DNA of 33,685 nucleotides from positions 1 to 33,685 of the forward strand of contig QCBP01000012.1 of NCBI GenBank assembly GCA_003279055.1. Direction: 5' to 3'. Made by a program: the position numbers and the translations under genes. Positions 1 through 7,156 of this stretch are shown piece after piece. The notes under the pieces were generated by a model. That model ran no database searches. It saw nothing but the letters and a program-made list of their open reading frames with translations, and was not told where the DNA came from. Origin of the DNA: Prochlorococcus sp. AG-347-I21 (GTDB lineage: Bacteria > Cyanobacteriota > Cyanobacteriia > PCC-6307 > Cyanobiaceae). Numbering within the stretch: position 1 is the stretch's first letter; the number at the start of each line of letters is the position of its first letter.

Positions 1-2068
1 TTGGTTGAATAACTTGTGAAGAAGATGGAGTATTTATTTTTCCTCTTTTGTAGGCGGTAGCCCTATAGTTTTTAATGTTTTCATGCCAACTTAAATTTAA
101 GAAGTCCAAAATTTTTTGGATATGATTGTCAAAATCATCGACTAGATTTTCATACTTAGATGTAAAATAATCCATTTTTAATTTTTCTTCATAATCTATC
201 CACATATTCATAGTCAAATTATAAATTTTTGAAGCTGATTCTATACTACGGAAATTTGCCATTGCAAAGTTGGGCTCAAATGTTTGTTGGAAGCAAGATA
301 AAACTGTGTCGTAAGGATGTCTATGAGTGAATATTATTTTTGATTTTGGGAATAATAAATTTATAAGAGGTAGGCAAACAGTTTGAAAAGGAAATTTATC
401 AATTAGAATTTTTGCGTTTTTATCAGAGGTATTTTTCAGAATCTCAATGTATTTATTTCTCAAAAAATCAAGATCATTCTTATTTAGTTTATGAAGCTGA
501 TCAAGAGAACATTTGAATTTTGTTTTTATAATTTGTTCTACAGAATTAATAATTGGTTTTTCCTCTAAAACATCAATTTCAGGATGGCTTCTTAAAATTG
601 TATCGAGTAAGGTTGTACCTGATCTAGGAAATCCTATTAAAAAAACTGGATTATTTTCATTTATTTTTGATGTTTGGTTATCTATAAAAAAAGTTTTATT
701 ATCTAAATTCTTACGGTACGTATATATGTAATTCAGGAAGATATTTGGATTATAAGCTTCATATTTTAAATTTAGTTGACTTTTCTCAAAACATTGAAAG
801 GCTTCATCATAATTTTCAACTTTTTCCTCAATAAATGCTTTAAACGACCAATAAAGAAGATTTGTATGGTGATCTGTATTCTCTATCCATTCATTTGAAA
901 TTTGGTCAATTGATGTTTTTGCCTTAATGTAATCTTTTTCTCTGAAATAAACTCTTGCTTTGAACATCATTATTTCATTAAAAATACTTTTATTTTCGAT
1001 CTCAGTTTCTATCTTATTTTTTAATTTTTTTATATTGTTAGTCTTTTCGTAAAGTCTAAAAAGATTTGCATATGCATAACCATAGTTTTCTTTTATTTTA
1101 ATTGCATTAAGAAATAATTCTTCAGCCTCTGTTAACTTGTCGAGATCAATCTTAATCACTCCTAAGTTTACATAAGCTAACTCAAATTTTGGATTAAATT
1201 TAATAGCCTTTTCAGTAAATTTTTCTGCCTCATTTAAATTACCCTGCTTTGATAGAAGAGAAGCGAGGTTATTGTAAGCGAGAGAAAAATCTGATTTTAT
1301 TTCAATTGCTTTTCGGTAACAGCTTTCTGCAACCTTGTTATTATTTTTCTTAGATAGAATATTGCCTAAATTATTTAGTGCAGTGGGTGAATTTGGATTT
1401 ATTTTGAGAGCTTTTTTTAAAAATTGTTCTCCTTCATCAATTTTTTCCAATTCATTTAGAACTGCACCAAGATTAATTAGGGCAAAATCATAACTCGGAT
1501 TAATTTCAAGAGCATCTCTAAGGTATTTTTCGGCTTGATTAGGATTCCCTAAATCCTTTAAGACACATCCTAAATTCACTAGATTATTAATATCTTTTGG
1601 GTTTATTTCTAAGCTCTTTCTCAAAAAGAATTCGGCTTTTTTGAAATCACCCTCTGCTACGAATATACTGGCCATGTTTGCATAAGGCCTTAAGTACTTA
1701 GGATTTAATTCTATAGCTCTATGCAATACCTTCTTGGCTATATCATTTCTTCCTTTAAGAATAAGTACATTTGCTAAATTAGAGTATGCTTCAAAGTTGT
1801 TTGGGAATTTCTTTATTGATTCATCAAATAATAAAAGGGCTTTATCAAACTGCTTTTGTTGAGAATAAATGCTACCAAGATTATTAAATACCCTAGGGTC
1901 ATAAATTTTATTTTGAATTAGAAAATTATATTTATCAACTGCTTCTTTGATTTTCCCACTTGAATGTAATGAAAACGCTTGCGATATCAATTGATCTTTT
2001 TGCAGATTATTAACTTTTTTTTTTGTTAAGTTTTTATTATTTTTGTCATTACTGCCAAATCCTTTCAT
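1..2068 (-). CDS. TPR-repeat sulfotransferase, C-terminus off the left edge
   Basis: The frame is open from ATG at 2068 to the window edge, about 689 residues, with the C-terminus missing. After a Lys/Asn-rich start (MKGFGSNDK) come many consecutive 34-residue TPR units, recognisable by recurring NLG and A-x-x-x-NP patterns, up to about residue 350. A second domain follows. It has the PAPS-binding loop PRSGTTLL starting at residue 481 (DNA about 605-628), then IDKFPF and a 3'-phosphate-binding-like stretch THRHPYDTVLS near residue 580. This is the layout of TPR plus Sulfotransfer_3 proteins (tyrosylprotein-sulfotransferase-like), which move sulfate from PAPS to a hydroxyl acceptor. The acceptor cannot be told from sequence. 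The last visible residues, TPSSSQVIQP, are typical of the C-terminal end of such domains, so little is missing. It is divergent from the porin gene at 2423, and a second TPR-sulfotransferase lies at 3624. Confidence 0.85.
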   Translation of the reverse strand, partial: MKGFGSNDKNNKNLTKKKVNNLQKDQLISQAFSLHSSGKIKEAVDKYNFLIQNKIYDPRVFNNLGSIYSQQKQFDKALLLFDESIKKFPNNFEAYSNLANVLILKGRNDIAKKVLHRAIELNPKYLRPYANMASIFVAEGDFKKAEFFLRKSLEINPKDINNLVNLGCVLKDLGNPNQAEKYLRDALEINPSYDFALINLGAVLNELEKIDEGEQFLKKALKINPNSPTALNNLGNILSKKNNNKVAESCYRKAIEIKSDFSLAYNNLASLLSKQGNLNEAEKFTEKAIKFNPKFELAYVNLGVIKIDLDKLTEAEELFLNAIKIKENYGYAYANLFRLYEKTNNIKKLKNKIETEIENKSIFNEIMMFKARVYFREKDYIKAKTSIDQISNEWIENTDHHTNLLYWSFKAFIEEKVENYDEAFQCFEKSQLNLKYEAYNPNIFLNYIYTYRKNLDNKTFFIDNQTSKINENNPVFLIGFPRSGTTLLDTILRSHPEIDVLEEKPIINSVEQIIKTKFKCSLDQLHKLNKNDLDFLRNKYIEILKNTSDKNAKILIDKFPFQTVCLPLINLLFPKSKIIFTHRHPYDTVLSCFQQTFEPNFAMANFRSIESASKIYNLTMNMWIDYEEKLKMDYFTSKYENLVDDFDNHIQKILDFLNLSWHENIKNYRATAYKRGKINTPSSSQVIQP

Positions 2069-2359
2069 TGCGTAGAGTTTTGATAATTTAAGAACTTTAT
2101 AGAATTAAACCTAACTTTTAATTCTCAAAAATGTTGCTTAGTAAATAATAATCACTATGAATCTCAATAAAAAATCCATAATTTCTCTATAATAAGGACA
2201 CTAATACCATCGTCACAGTCCATATTATATCAATAAAGTTCTTCTAATTTTATCCTTGAGACCCCTTTGATATCAATTATTCTCGCATTATTGATTTAAA
2301 AATATAGATTATTATGAAAATAAAATTATTGATACCGAAAAGAATGTAGCAGTTGATAC
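2069..2359. other. Intergenic region between sulfotransferase and porin
   Basis: This AT-rich spacer separates divergent genes. On the minus strand TATAAA (2096-2101) could be a -10 element for the leftward sulfotransferase gene, but no convincing -35 is visible. On the plus strand a perfect TATAAT occurs at 2188-2193, about 200 bases before the porin promoter, so a short transcript could start there. No open frame with a plausible start and ribosome-binding site, no tRNA and no strong hairpin was recognised. An undescribed small RNA cannot be excluded. Confidence 0.4.
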
Positions 2360-2389
2360 TTGAAATTCATTTAATTTTTACAGTAATAT
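2360..2389 (+). promoter_or_regulatory. Candidate porin promoter (TTGAAA-18-TAATAT)
   Basis: TTGAAA (2360-2365) and TAATAT (2384-2389) are separated by 18 bases. This would start transcription near 2396 and give a leader of about 27 bases before the ATG at 2423. The second porin gene has a similar arrangement at 5461-5488. Assigned by eye from the sigma-70 pattern; the AT-rich background makes chance matches possible. Confidence 0.45.
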
Positions 2390-2408
2390 AAAGTGTCCTT
2401 TAAATTTC

Positions 2409-2417
2409 GTGTGAGGA
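2409..2417 (+). promoter_or_regulatory. Ribosome-binding site with Yfr1-complementary GTGTGAGGA
   Basis: GTGTGAGGA includes the Shine-Dalgarno GAGGA (2413-2417), five bases before the ATG at 2423. All nine bases are complementary to UCCUCACAC, part of the ultraconserved unpaired motif of the cyanobacterial sRNA Yfr1 (ACUCCUCACAC). From memory, Yfr1 was reported to repress two porin mRNAs in Prochlorococcus MED4 by pairing at this kind of site. The site also decides the start: it places translation at 2423 rather than at the in-frame ATG at 2393. The Yfr1 gene itself is not in this window. Confidence 0.7.
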
Positions 2418-2422
2418 AATTT

Positions 2423-3496
2423 ATGAAGCTTTTTAAGAGCTTACTCGTGGCTCCTGCAACATTAGGCTTACTTGCGCCTATGTCTGCATCTGCCAACGAA
2501 GTCACTATTAATGATTTCAACGCTGCAGAAGAAATTGCAGTTACAAATAGCCGTGTTGACGGTTTAGAAACTAGATTCAATGATCTTGAAGCTGGTTCAT
2601 TCTCAGAGACAACTACAGCATCATTTGGTGTAGATTTTCTTGTTGGTGCTACAGACGGAGCAACTTCTGAGGCAACATCATTTAGTTACCAATTCGGTAT
2701 TGGCCTAGAAACTAGCTTTACTGGTGAAGATTCACTAAGCATAGCTATTGATAGTGGTGATGCTGTAGGTGACATTGGTACTGGTACTACTACAGGTTTG
2801 AACTTTGATTCTGGTGGTGGTCCACTAACAGTTGATGGAGTTGCATATACATTCCCATTAGGTGGTGCAACAGTATTAGTTGGTGATCAAACTGATGTTA
2901 GTGCTGTATACTCTGGAGCTTGTGCTTACTCCGCTTTTACTGATTACATGGGTAACTGTGGTACAGGTAATACAGTTGGTCTTGGTGGTAAAGGCGTTAC
3001 TGCTGCAATGTCATACGCTTTTGATAGCGGATTTTCACTAGCTGGTGGTATTTCATCTGAACCAGCACAGATCCTAACTAATGCAGGAACTGATATCTAC
3101 GGTATCGAAGCTGCCTATAGTGCAGATTCTTACGGAGTAGCAGTTGCTTATGCAGACAATGAAGCGTCAACTGCCTGGGGAATCAACGGTTACTATGCGT
3201 TTGATTTCGCTACACTTAGTGTAGGTGTTGAGTCTGTAGATACTGGTACAACAGCTGAAGGTTTCTTTGTTGGTTTAAGTTTCCCTGAGGTTGGAGCTGG
3301 TTCTCTTGACATAGGAATGGGAACAACAGCTAACTTTGCTGATGGTGCTACTGAAACATACATGTATGAAGCTTCATACTCATATCCATTGAATGATGGT
3401 ATGACAATCACTCCTGGTGTGTTCATCACAGAGGGCGCAGGTCCTAGTGATGCAGACGTTACCGGTGTAGCTGTTAAAACTTCATTTAGTTTCTAA
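2423..3496 (+). CDS. Outer-membrane porin, short form without SLH domain (copy 1)
   Basis: A 357-residue secreted beta-barrel protein of the cyanobacterial Som/porin type, expected to form a diffusion channel in the outer membrane. A signal peptide (MKLFKSLLVAPATLGLLAP) ends at a probable SASA|NE cleavage after residue 24. A short linker with a coiled-coil-like piece (RVDGLETRFNDLE) follows, then a Gly/Ala/Ser/Thr-rich barrel with alternating hydrophobic residues, ending in the aromatic C-terminus SFSF expected for barrel assembly. Two cysteines 12 residues apart (ACAYSAFTDYMGNC) could form a loop disulfide. The S-layer-homology domain usual between signal peptide and barrel in larger cyanobacterial porins is absent. 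I chose the ATG at 2423 because it has GAGGA before it and matches the start of the second copy. From TCAGAGAC (2603) onward it is nearly identical to the porin at 5520; the only residue difference there is Pro versus Gly. Confidence 0.88.
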   Translation: MKLFKSLLVAPATLGLLAPMSASANEVTINDFNAAEEIAVTNSRVDGLETRFNDLEAGSFSETTTASFGVDFLVGATDGATSEATSFSYQFGIGLETSFTGEDSLSIAIDSGDAVGDIGTGTTTGLNFDSGGGPLTVDGVAYTFPLGGATVLVGDQTDVSAVYSGACAYSAFTDYMGNCGTGNTVGLGGKGVTAAMSYAFDSGFSLAGGISSEPAQILTNAGTDIYGIEAAYSADSYGVAVAYADNEASTAWGINGYYAFDFATLSVGVESVDTGTTAEGFFVGLSFPEVGAGSLDIGMGTTANFADGATETYMYEASYSYPLNDGMTITPGVFITEGAGPSDADVTGVAVKTSFSF

Positions 3497-3625
3497 TTAA
3501 ATTTACTTAATTATTAATTAAAACTACACACTTAAAAGGCCTGCTTTAGTGGCAGGTCTTTTTTTTTATGAAAGTTAGAATTTAAAAGAATGTATTATTA
3601 ATTCAGAGGTATTATTTCTTTTGAT
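2603..3625 (+). repeat. 1,023-bp direct repeat, copy 1 (porin barrel, terminator, leader)
   Basis: Aligned by eye with 5736-6758 at a constant offset of 3,133 bases and no indels. I count five substitutions: CC/GG at the Pro/Gly codon, one T/C three codons later, and two transitions after the stop codon (one in the 3' region, one in the terminator loop). The copy starts just after the variable N-terminal codons, includes the stop and the terminator, and ends at the second base of the ATG of the sulfotransferase gene at 3624. No inverted ends, target duplications or transposase are present, so it is a product of homologous recombination or duplication rather than an insertion sequence. Confidence 0.95.
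3534..3567 (+). terminator. Rho-independent terminator after porin copy 1
   Basis: GGCCTGC pairs with GCAGGTC around a seven-base loop (TTTAGTG), flanked by AAAA and followed by nine T residues. It starts about 37 bases after the porin stop codon and would isolate the porin transcript from the sulfotransferase gene downstream. Confidence 0.85.
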
Positions 3626-5441
3626 GAAATACGAGACATCAGAAATAAAAAAATATATTCAAATTGCAAAAAAGAAGCATAAAGAAGGAAATTTGAATCA
3701 AGCGAATGAAATCTATAAAAAATTAATAAATCAAAAAATTTATACATTTGATTTACTTATTTCATATGGAATTTTTAATCGAGAGATTAATAATCTAGAA
3801 ATTGCTAAAAAGTTATTTATTTTGTCTATCAGGAAATACCCTTCAATAGTTCAACCATACTTACTATTAGCTGAAATCTTGAGAAATGAGAATAATATTA
3901 ATGATGCTTTGAAAACATTGTATGCCGCAAAAAAAATTGAAAAATCTAATTCTGATATTAACTACAATTTATCAATTATTTATAAAACTATAAAATCATT
4001 TAAAGAAGCAATAATATCTATTGACCTTGCTATAAAGCAAAAGCCTAAAAATCAAATATACAAAATTTTAAAAGCCGATATTCTTACTGATTTGTTTCAA
4101 AATGAAGAGGCAAAAGAGTTATTGACAAATTTAACATTACCAAAAAGTAGCTTTTTATATTTTCAGAGGGAAATTTTAATTTCAAAAATATTTATTAATC
4201 AAAACAAATATATAAAGGCAGAAAAGGTTCTTCTTAAATTAAAAAAAATTTTTAGTAAGGAAAAAATTCTATATCTTAATTTGAGTGATCTTTATTTCAA
4301 AAATAAAGAATTAGAGAAGGGAATTTTAATTTTAAAGGAAGGAATTAATAAATTCCCAAACTTTATCCCATTGATGTTTAATTTAGGGGTAATGTATAGG
4401 AATTTTGGGTTACTTGAATTATCTATAAAGACTCATATTGAAATCCTTTTAAAGGATCAATTTAATTCAAATAGTTTTTATGAATTATCAACTATGTATG
4501 ATTTCTCAAATCATAGTGACATATTGAAAAAAATACTAAATATTGAGATAGAAAATCTCTCCCAAGTTGAAAAAATATATATAAGTTTTTCAAAAGCTAA
4601 CCTCTTTCATTTAAAAAAAGATTTCGAAAAAAGTGCTCATTTTCTTAAAATTGCTAATGAAGAAAAACTAAAACTCCAACCATCTGATTTGAAAAGTAAA
4701 CTTAATAGAGGTCAATACTATAGAAATTTGGAAATAGAAAAAATACACAATTTGGACAATAAAATTGATAGTAATCGATATCTATTTATTGTTGGCATGC
4801 CAAGGTGCGGCAGTACATTGCTGGAGAGCATTTTGAGTATTAATCCAGAAGTTAAGGATATGGGAGAGGTTTTTTATTTAGAGGAATCTCTTCTAAAAAC
4901 CAATAATTTTTTGAATGTTAATAAACTTTATGAAGAAAAAGTTATGCTTATAGGTTCTCAAAAAAAAATTTATACAGATAAAAATTTGTTTAATTTTTTA
5001 TATTGTCCAATTATTTATAATTATTTCCCTAATGCAAAAATTATTTATTGTAGAAGGAATCCACTTGATAATATCCTTTCCATTTACAGGACTAATTTTT
5101 TAAATCAAAGTTTTTCTAGCTCATTAAAGGATATTGCTGAACTGTATTCATATCATTTGGAACTTATGGATGAGTACAAAAAAAGATTTAGTTCAATTAT
5201 TTATAGTTATGATCACGATAAGGTAATTCAAAACCCTAAGGAAAATATTCGAAGCTTAATAAATTGGCTTGAATGGGAATGGAATGATAAATATCTCTCA
5301 CCGCAAAAAAGTAAAAGAAGTGTATTTACTGCAAGTAGTGCTCAGGTAAGGCAAAAAATTAATTCTAATTCTTCATTTTATTGGAAAAAATATGAGGATT
5401 TATTAAAACCAATTAGTAAGCAATTTCTTACGTGCAATTAG
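3624..5441 (+). CDS. TPR-repeat sulfotransferase between the two porin genes
   Basis: A 605-residue, Lys/Ile/Asn-rich protein. Residues 1 to about 380 are degenerate TPR helix pairs (for example YIQIAKKKHKEGNLNQANEIY and later copies). A sulfotransferase domain follows with the PAPS-binding loop MPRCGSTLLESIL (Pro near residue 393), then YTDKNLFNF and CRRNPLDNILSIYR, the expected 3'-phosphate-binding segment. It should sulfate a hydroxyl-bearing acceptor; a role on surface glycans or envelope proteins is inference from its porin neighbours. The start is uncertain by one codon (TTG 3621 or ATG 3624); AGAGG at 3605-3609 is the only Shine-Dalgarno-like sequence. The leader and the first two bases of the ATG belong to the 1-kb repeat. 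It shares domain plan with the gene at 1-2068 but is clearly diverged and has fewer clean TPRs. Confidence 0.85.
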   Translation: MKYETSEIKKYIQIAKKKHKEGNLNQANEIYKKLINQKIYTFDLLISYGIFNREINNLEIAKKLFILSIRKYPSIVQPYLLLAEILRNENNINDALKTLYAAKKIEKSNSDINYNLSIIYKTIKSFKEAIISIDLAIKQKPKNQIYKILKADILTDLFQNEEAKELLTNLTLPKSSFLYFQREILISKIFINQNKYIKAEKVLLKLKKIFSKEKILYLNLSDLYFKNKELEKGILILKEGINKFPNFIPLMFNLGVMYRNFGLLELSIKTHIEILLKDQFNSNSFYELSTMYDFSNHSDILKKILNIEIENLSQVEKIYISFSKANLFHLKKDFEKSAHFLKIANEEKLKLQPSDLKSKLNRGQYYRNLEIEKIHNLDNKIDSNRYLFIVGMPRCGSTLLESILSINPEVKDMGEVFYLEESLLKTNNFLNVNKLYEEKVMLIGSQKKIYTDKNLFNFLYCPIIYNYFPNAKIIYCRRNPLDNILSIYRTNFLNQSFSSSLKDIAELYSYHLELMDEYKKRFSSIIYSYDHDKVIQNPKENIRSLINWLEWEWNDKYLSPQKSKRSVFTASSAQVRQKINSNSSFYWKKYEDLLKPISKQFLTCN

Positions 5442-5460
5442 ATAAATGGCTTACTAGCTT

Positions 5461-5488
5461 TTGCAATTTATTTATATTGGACTAAAAT
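5461..5488 (+). promoter_or_regulatory. Candidate promoter of porin copy 2 (TTGCAA-16-TAAAAT)
   Basis: TTGCAA (5461-5466) and TAAAAT (5483-5488) lie 16 bases apart in the 78-base gap after the sulfotransferase stop codon. Transcription would begin near 5495, leaving a leader of about 25 bases, like the leader of copy 1. This indicates that the second porin has its own promoter. Confidence 0.45.
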
Positions 5489-5504
5489 GAGAAAGTTTAA
5501 TTCT

Positions 5505-5513
5505 GTGTGAGGA
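5505..5513 (+). promoter_or_regulatory. Ribosome-binding site with Yfr1-complementary GTGTGAGGA (copy 2)
   Basis: The same nine-base GTGTGAGGA found before porin copy 1, here seven bases before the ATG at 5520. It lies outside the 1-kb repeat, and most of the sequence around it differs from copy 1, so its preservation suggests selection. It includes the Shine-Dalgarno GAGGA and is complementary to the Yfr1 motif UCCUCACAC. Confidence 0.7.
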
Positions 5514-5519
5514 ATTTTT

Positions 5520-6629
5520 ATGAAATTATTCCAAAAATTGCTGGTAGCTCCAGCAGCTATTGGTCTTATTGCTCCATTATCAGCTACTGCCTCTGAAGTT
5601 AATTTTGATGCTATTTCAAATTACTCTAATAATTTAGAGATAGATGCAAATTCATTTAACCAAAAATCTGCAAATAATAACCTAATCGCTGGTGGAGAAG
5701 GTTTAGTAGATAGCAGTGAAACTATTGGAGGATTTTCAGAGACAACTACAGCATCATTTGGTGTAGATTTTCTTGTTGGTGCTACAGACGGAGCAACTTC
5801 TGAGGCAACATCATTTAGTTACCAATTCGGTATTGGCCTAGAAACTAGCTTTACTGGTGAAGATTCACTAAGCATAGCTATTGATAGTGGTGATGCTGTA
5901 GGTGACATTGGTACTGGTACTACTACAGGTTTGAACTTTGATTCTGGTGGTGGTGGACTAACAGTCGATGGAGTTGCATATACATTCCCATTAGGTGGTG
6001 CAACAGTATTAGTTGGTGATCAAACTGATGTTAGTGCTGTATACTCTGGAGCTTGTGCTTACTCCGCTTTTACTGATTACATGGGTAACTGTGGTACAGG
6101 TAATACAGTTGGTCTTGGTGGTAAAGGCGTTACTGCTGCAATGTCATACGCTTTTGATAGCGGATTTTCACTAGCTGGTGGTATTTCATCTGAACCAGCA
6201 CAGATCCTAACTAATGCAGGAACTGATATCTACGGTATCGAAGCTGCCTATAGTGCAGATTCTTACGGAGTAGCAGTTGCTTATGCAGACAATGAAGCGT
6301 CAACTGCCTGGGGAATCAACGGTTACTATGCGTTTGATTTCGCTACACTTAGTGTAGGTGTTGAGTCTGTAGATACTGGTACAACAGCTGAAGGTTTCTT
6401 TGTTGGTTTAAGTTTCCCTGAGGTTGGAGCTGGTTCTCTTGACATAGGAATGGGAACAACAGCTAACTTTGCTGATGGTGCTACTGAAACATACATGTAT
6501 GAAGCTTCATACTCATATCCATTGAATGATGGTATGACAATCACTCCTGGTGTGTTCATCACAGAGGGCGCAGGTCCTAGTGATGCAGACGTTACCGGTG
6601 TAGCTGTTAAAACTTCATTTAGTTTCTAA
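5520..6629 (+). CDS. Outer-membrane porin, short form without SLH domain (copy 2)
   Basis: A 369-residue secreted beta-barrel porin. The signal peptide (MKLFQKLLVAPAAIGLIAP) ends at a probable SATA|SE cleavage after residue 24. An Asn/Ser-rich linker of about 48 residues, unrelated to the linker of copy 1, leads into the barrel, which from FSETTTASFG to SFSF differs from copy 1 by a single Gly for Pro. The retained N-terminal signal peptides differ at several positions, so the sharp switch to identity marks a recombination boundary rather than a recent whole-gene duplication. It has its own promoter-like sequence, a GAGGA ribosome-binding site and its own terminator. Function: outer-membrane channel; the solute is unknown. 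No SLH anchor is present, so attachment to the cell wall, if any, must use the short linker. Confidence 0.88.
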   Translation: MKLFQKLLVAPAAIGLIAPLSATASEVNFDAISNYSNNLEIDANSFNQKSANNNLIAGGEGLVDSSETIGGFSETTTASFGVDFLVGATDGATSEATSFSYQFGIGLETSFTGEDSLSIAIDSGDAVGDIGTGTTTGLNFDSGGGGLTVDGVAYTFPLGGATVLVGDQTDVSAVYSGACAYSAFTDYMGNCGTGNTVGLGGKGVTAAMSYAFDSGFSLAGGISSEPAQILTNAGTDIYGIEAAYSADSYGVAVAYADNEASTAWGINGYYAFDFATLSVGVESVDTGTTAEGFFVGLSFPEVGAGSLDIGMGTTANFADGATETYMYEASYSYPLNDGMTITPGVFITEGAGPSDADVTGVAVKTSFSF

Positions 6630-6758
6630 TTAAATTTACTTAATTATTAATTGAAACTACACACTTAAAAGGCCTGCTTTAGTAGCAGGTCTTTTTTTTT
6701 ATGAAAGTTAGAATTTAAAAGAATGTATTATTAATTCAGAGGTATTATTTCTTTTGAT
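5736..6758 (+). repeat. 1,023-bp direct repeat, copy 2
   Basis: Second copy of 2603-3625 in the same orientation. It ends in TTGAT (6754-6758) where copy 1 continues into the sulfotransferase ATG; here the next base is A, giving ATA, and the downstream sequence is unrelated. Copy 2 therefore carries a leader, including AGAGG and TATTAT, that no longer belongs to a sulfotransferase gene. Confidence 0.95.
6667..6700 (+). terminator. Rho-independent terminator after porin copy 2
   Basis: Same GGCCTGC/GCAGGTC stem and nine-T tail as the copy-1 terminator. The only change is G to A in the loop, which does not affect pairing. Confidence 0.85.
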
Positions 6759-6789
6759 AGAGTTTTAGTAATTTATTTTTATTTATTGG

Positions 6790-6936
6790 ATGCCACCTAT
6801 ATTTAAATGCCTAATTTGTAGGAAAGATATTGAAAGATCTACTAAAACATTTTGGATTAAAAAAGGCCACTTATTATGTTCTACTTGCTTAGATAAAATT
6901 GATATAGACAAAAAAAATCTTGAAAAACAAGATTAA
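6790..6936 (+). CDS. Small zinc-ribbon-like CxxC protein
   Basis: A 48-residue frame from ATG to TAA. It contains two cysteine pairs, KCLIC near residues 7-10 and LCSTC near residues 30-33, separated by about 20 residues, the spacing of a small zinc ribbon. The C-terminus is Lys/Asp/Asn-rich. No clear Shine-Dalgarno is visible, which is common in this genome. It lies directly behind the second 1-kb repeat, so the duplicated leader (TATTAT at 6726-6731) could drive it. Tiny Zn-ribbon proteins of unknown role are common in picocyanobacteria. I do not recognise a named family; the ordered cysteines make a real gene more likely than a chance frame. Confidence 0.6.
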   Translation: MPPIFKCLICRKDIERSTKTFWIKKGHLLCSTCLDKIDIDKKNLEKQD

Positions 6937-7156
6937 TATAAAAAAAGTATTTGATTTAAAAATTGGGTGAGTTAGACGAATATAGATGTAAAATTAAATA
7001 AATTTTCACAAAATATTGAACAATAAATTAAATTTGAGCTATTTAAGTAGCAAAAAGTTCTTTGTTTAAAAAAACTATTAAAGATAAAAAATTAATACAT
7101 AATTTGTAAATGAAATTATGTATTAATAAAAAATAGAAAGATGATCTAAATATTAT

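Noticed and set aside
513-731. Plus-strand frame within the first sulfotransferase gene
   Set aside because: It is antisense to the PAPS-binding domain, which is clearly coding on the minus strand.
2393-2422. Longer N-terminus of porin 1 starting at ATG 2393
   Set aside because: It would put ten charged residues before the signal peptide and lie across the ribosome-binding site; the ATG at 2423 matches the second copy.
3193-3429. Open frame on the minus strand inside porin copy 1, duplicated exactly at 6326-6562
   Set aside because: It is a passive shadow of the conserved porin codons; duplication is explained by the repeat and there is no ribosome-binding site or family resemblance.
2603-6758. 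Composite transposon or insertion sequence as explanation of the repeats
   Set aside because: No transposase, terminal inverted repeats or target-site duplications; the repeats are coding sequence and terminator, in keeping with homologous recombination.
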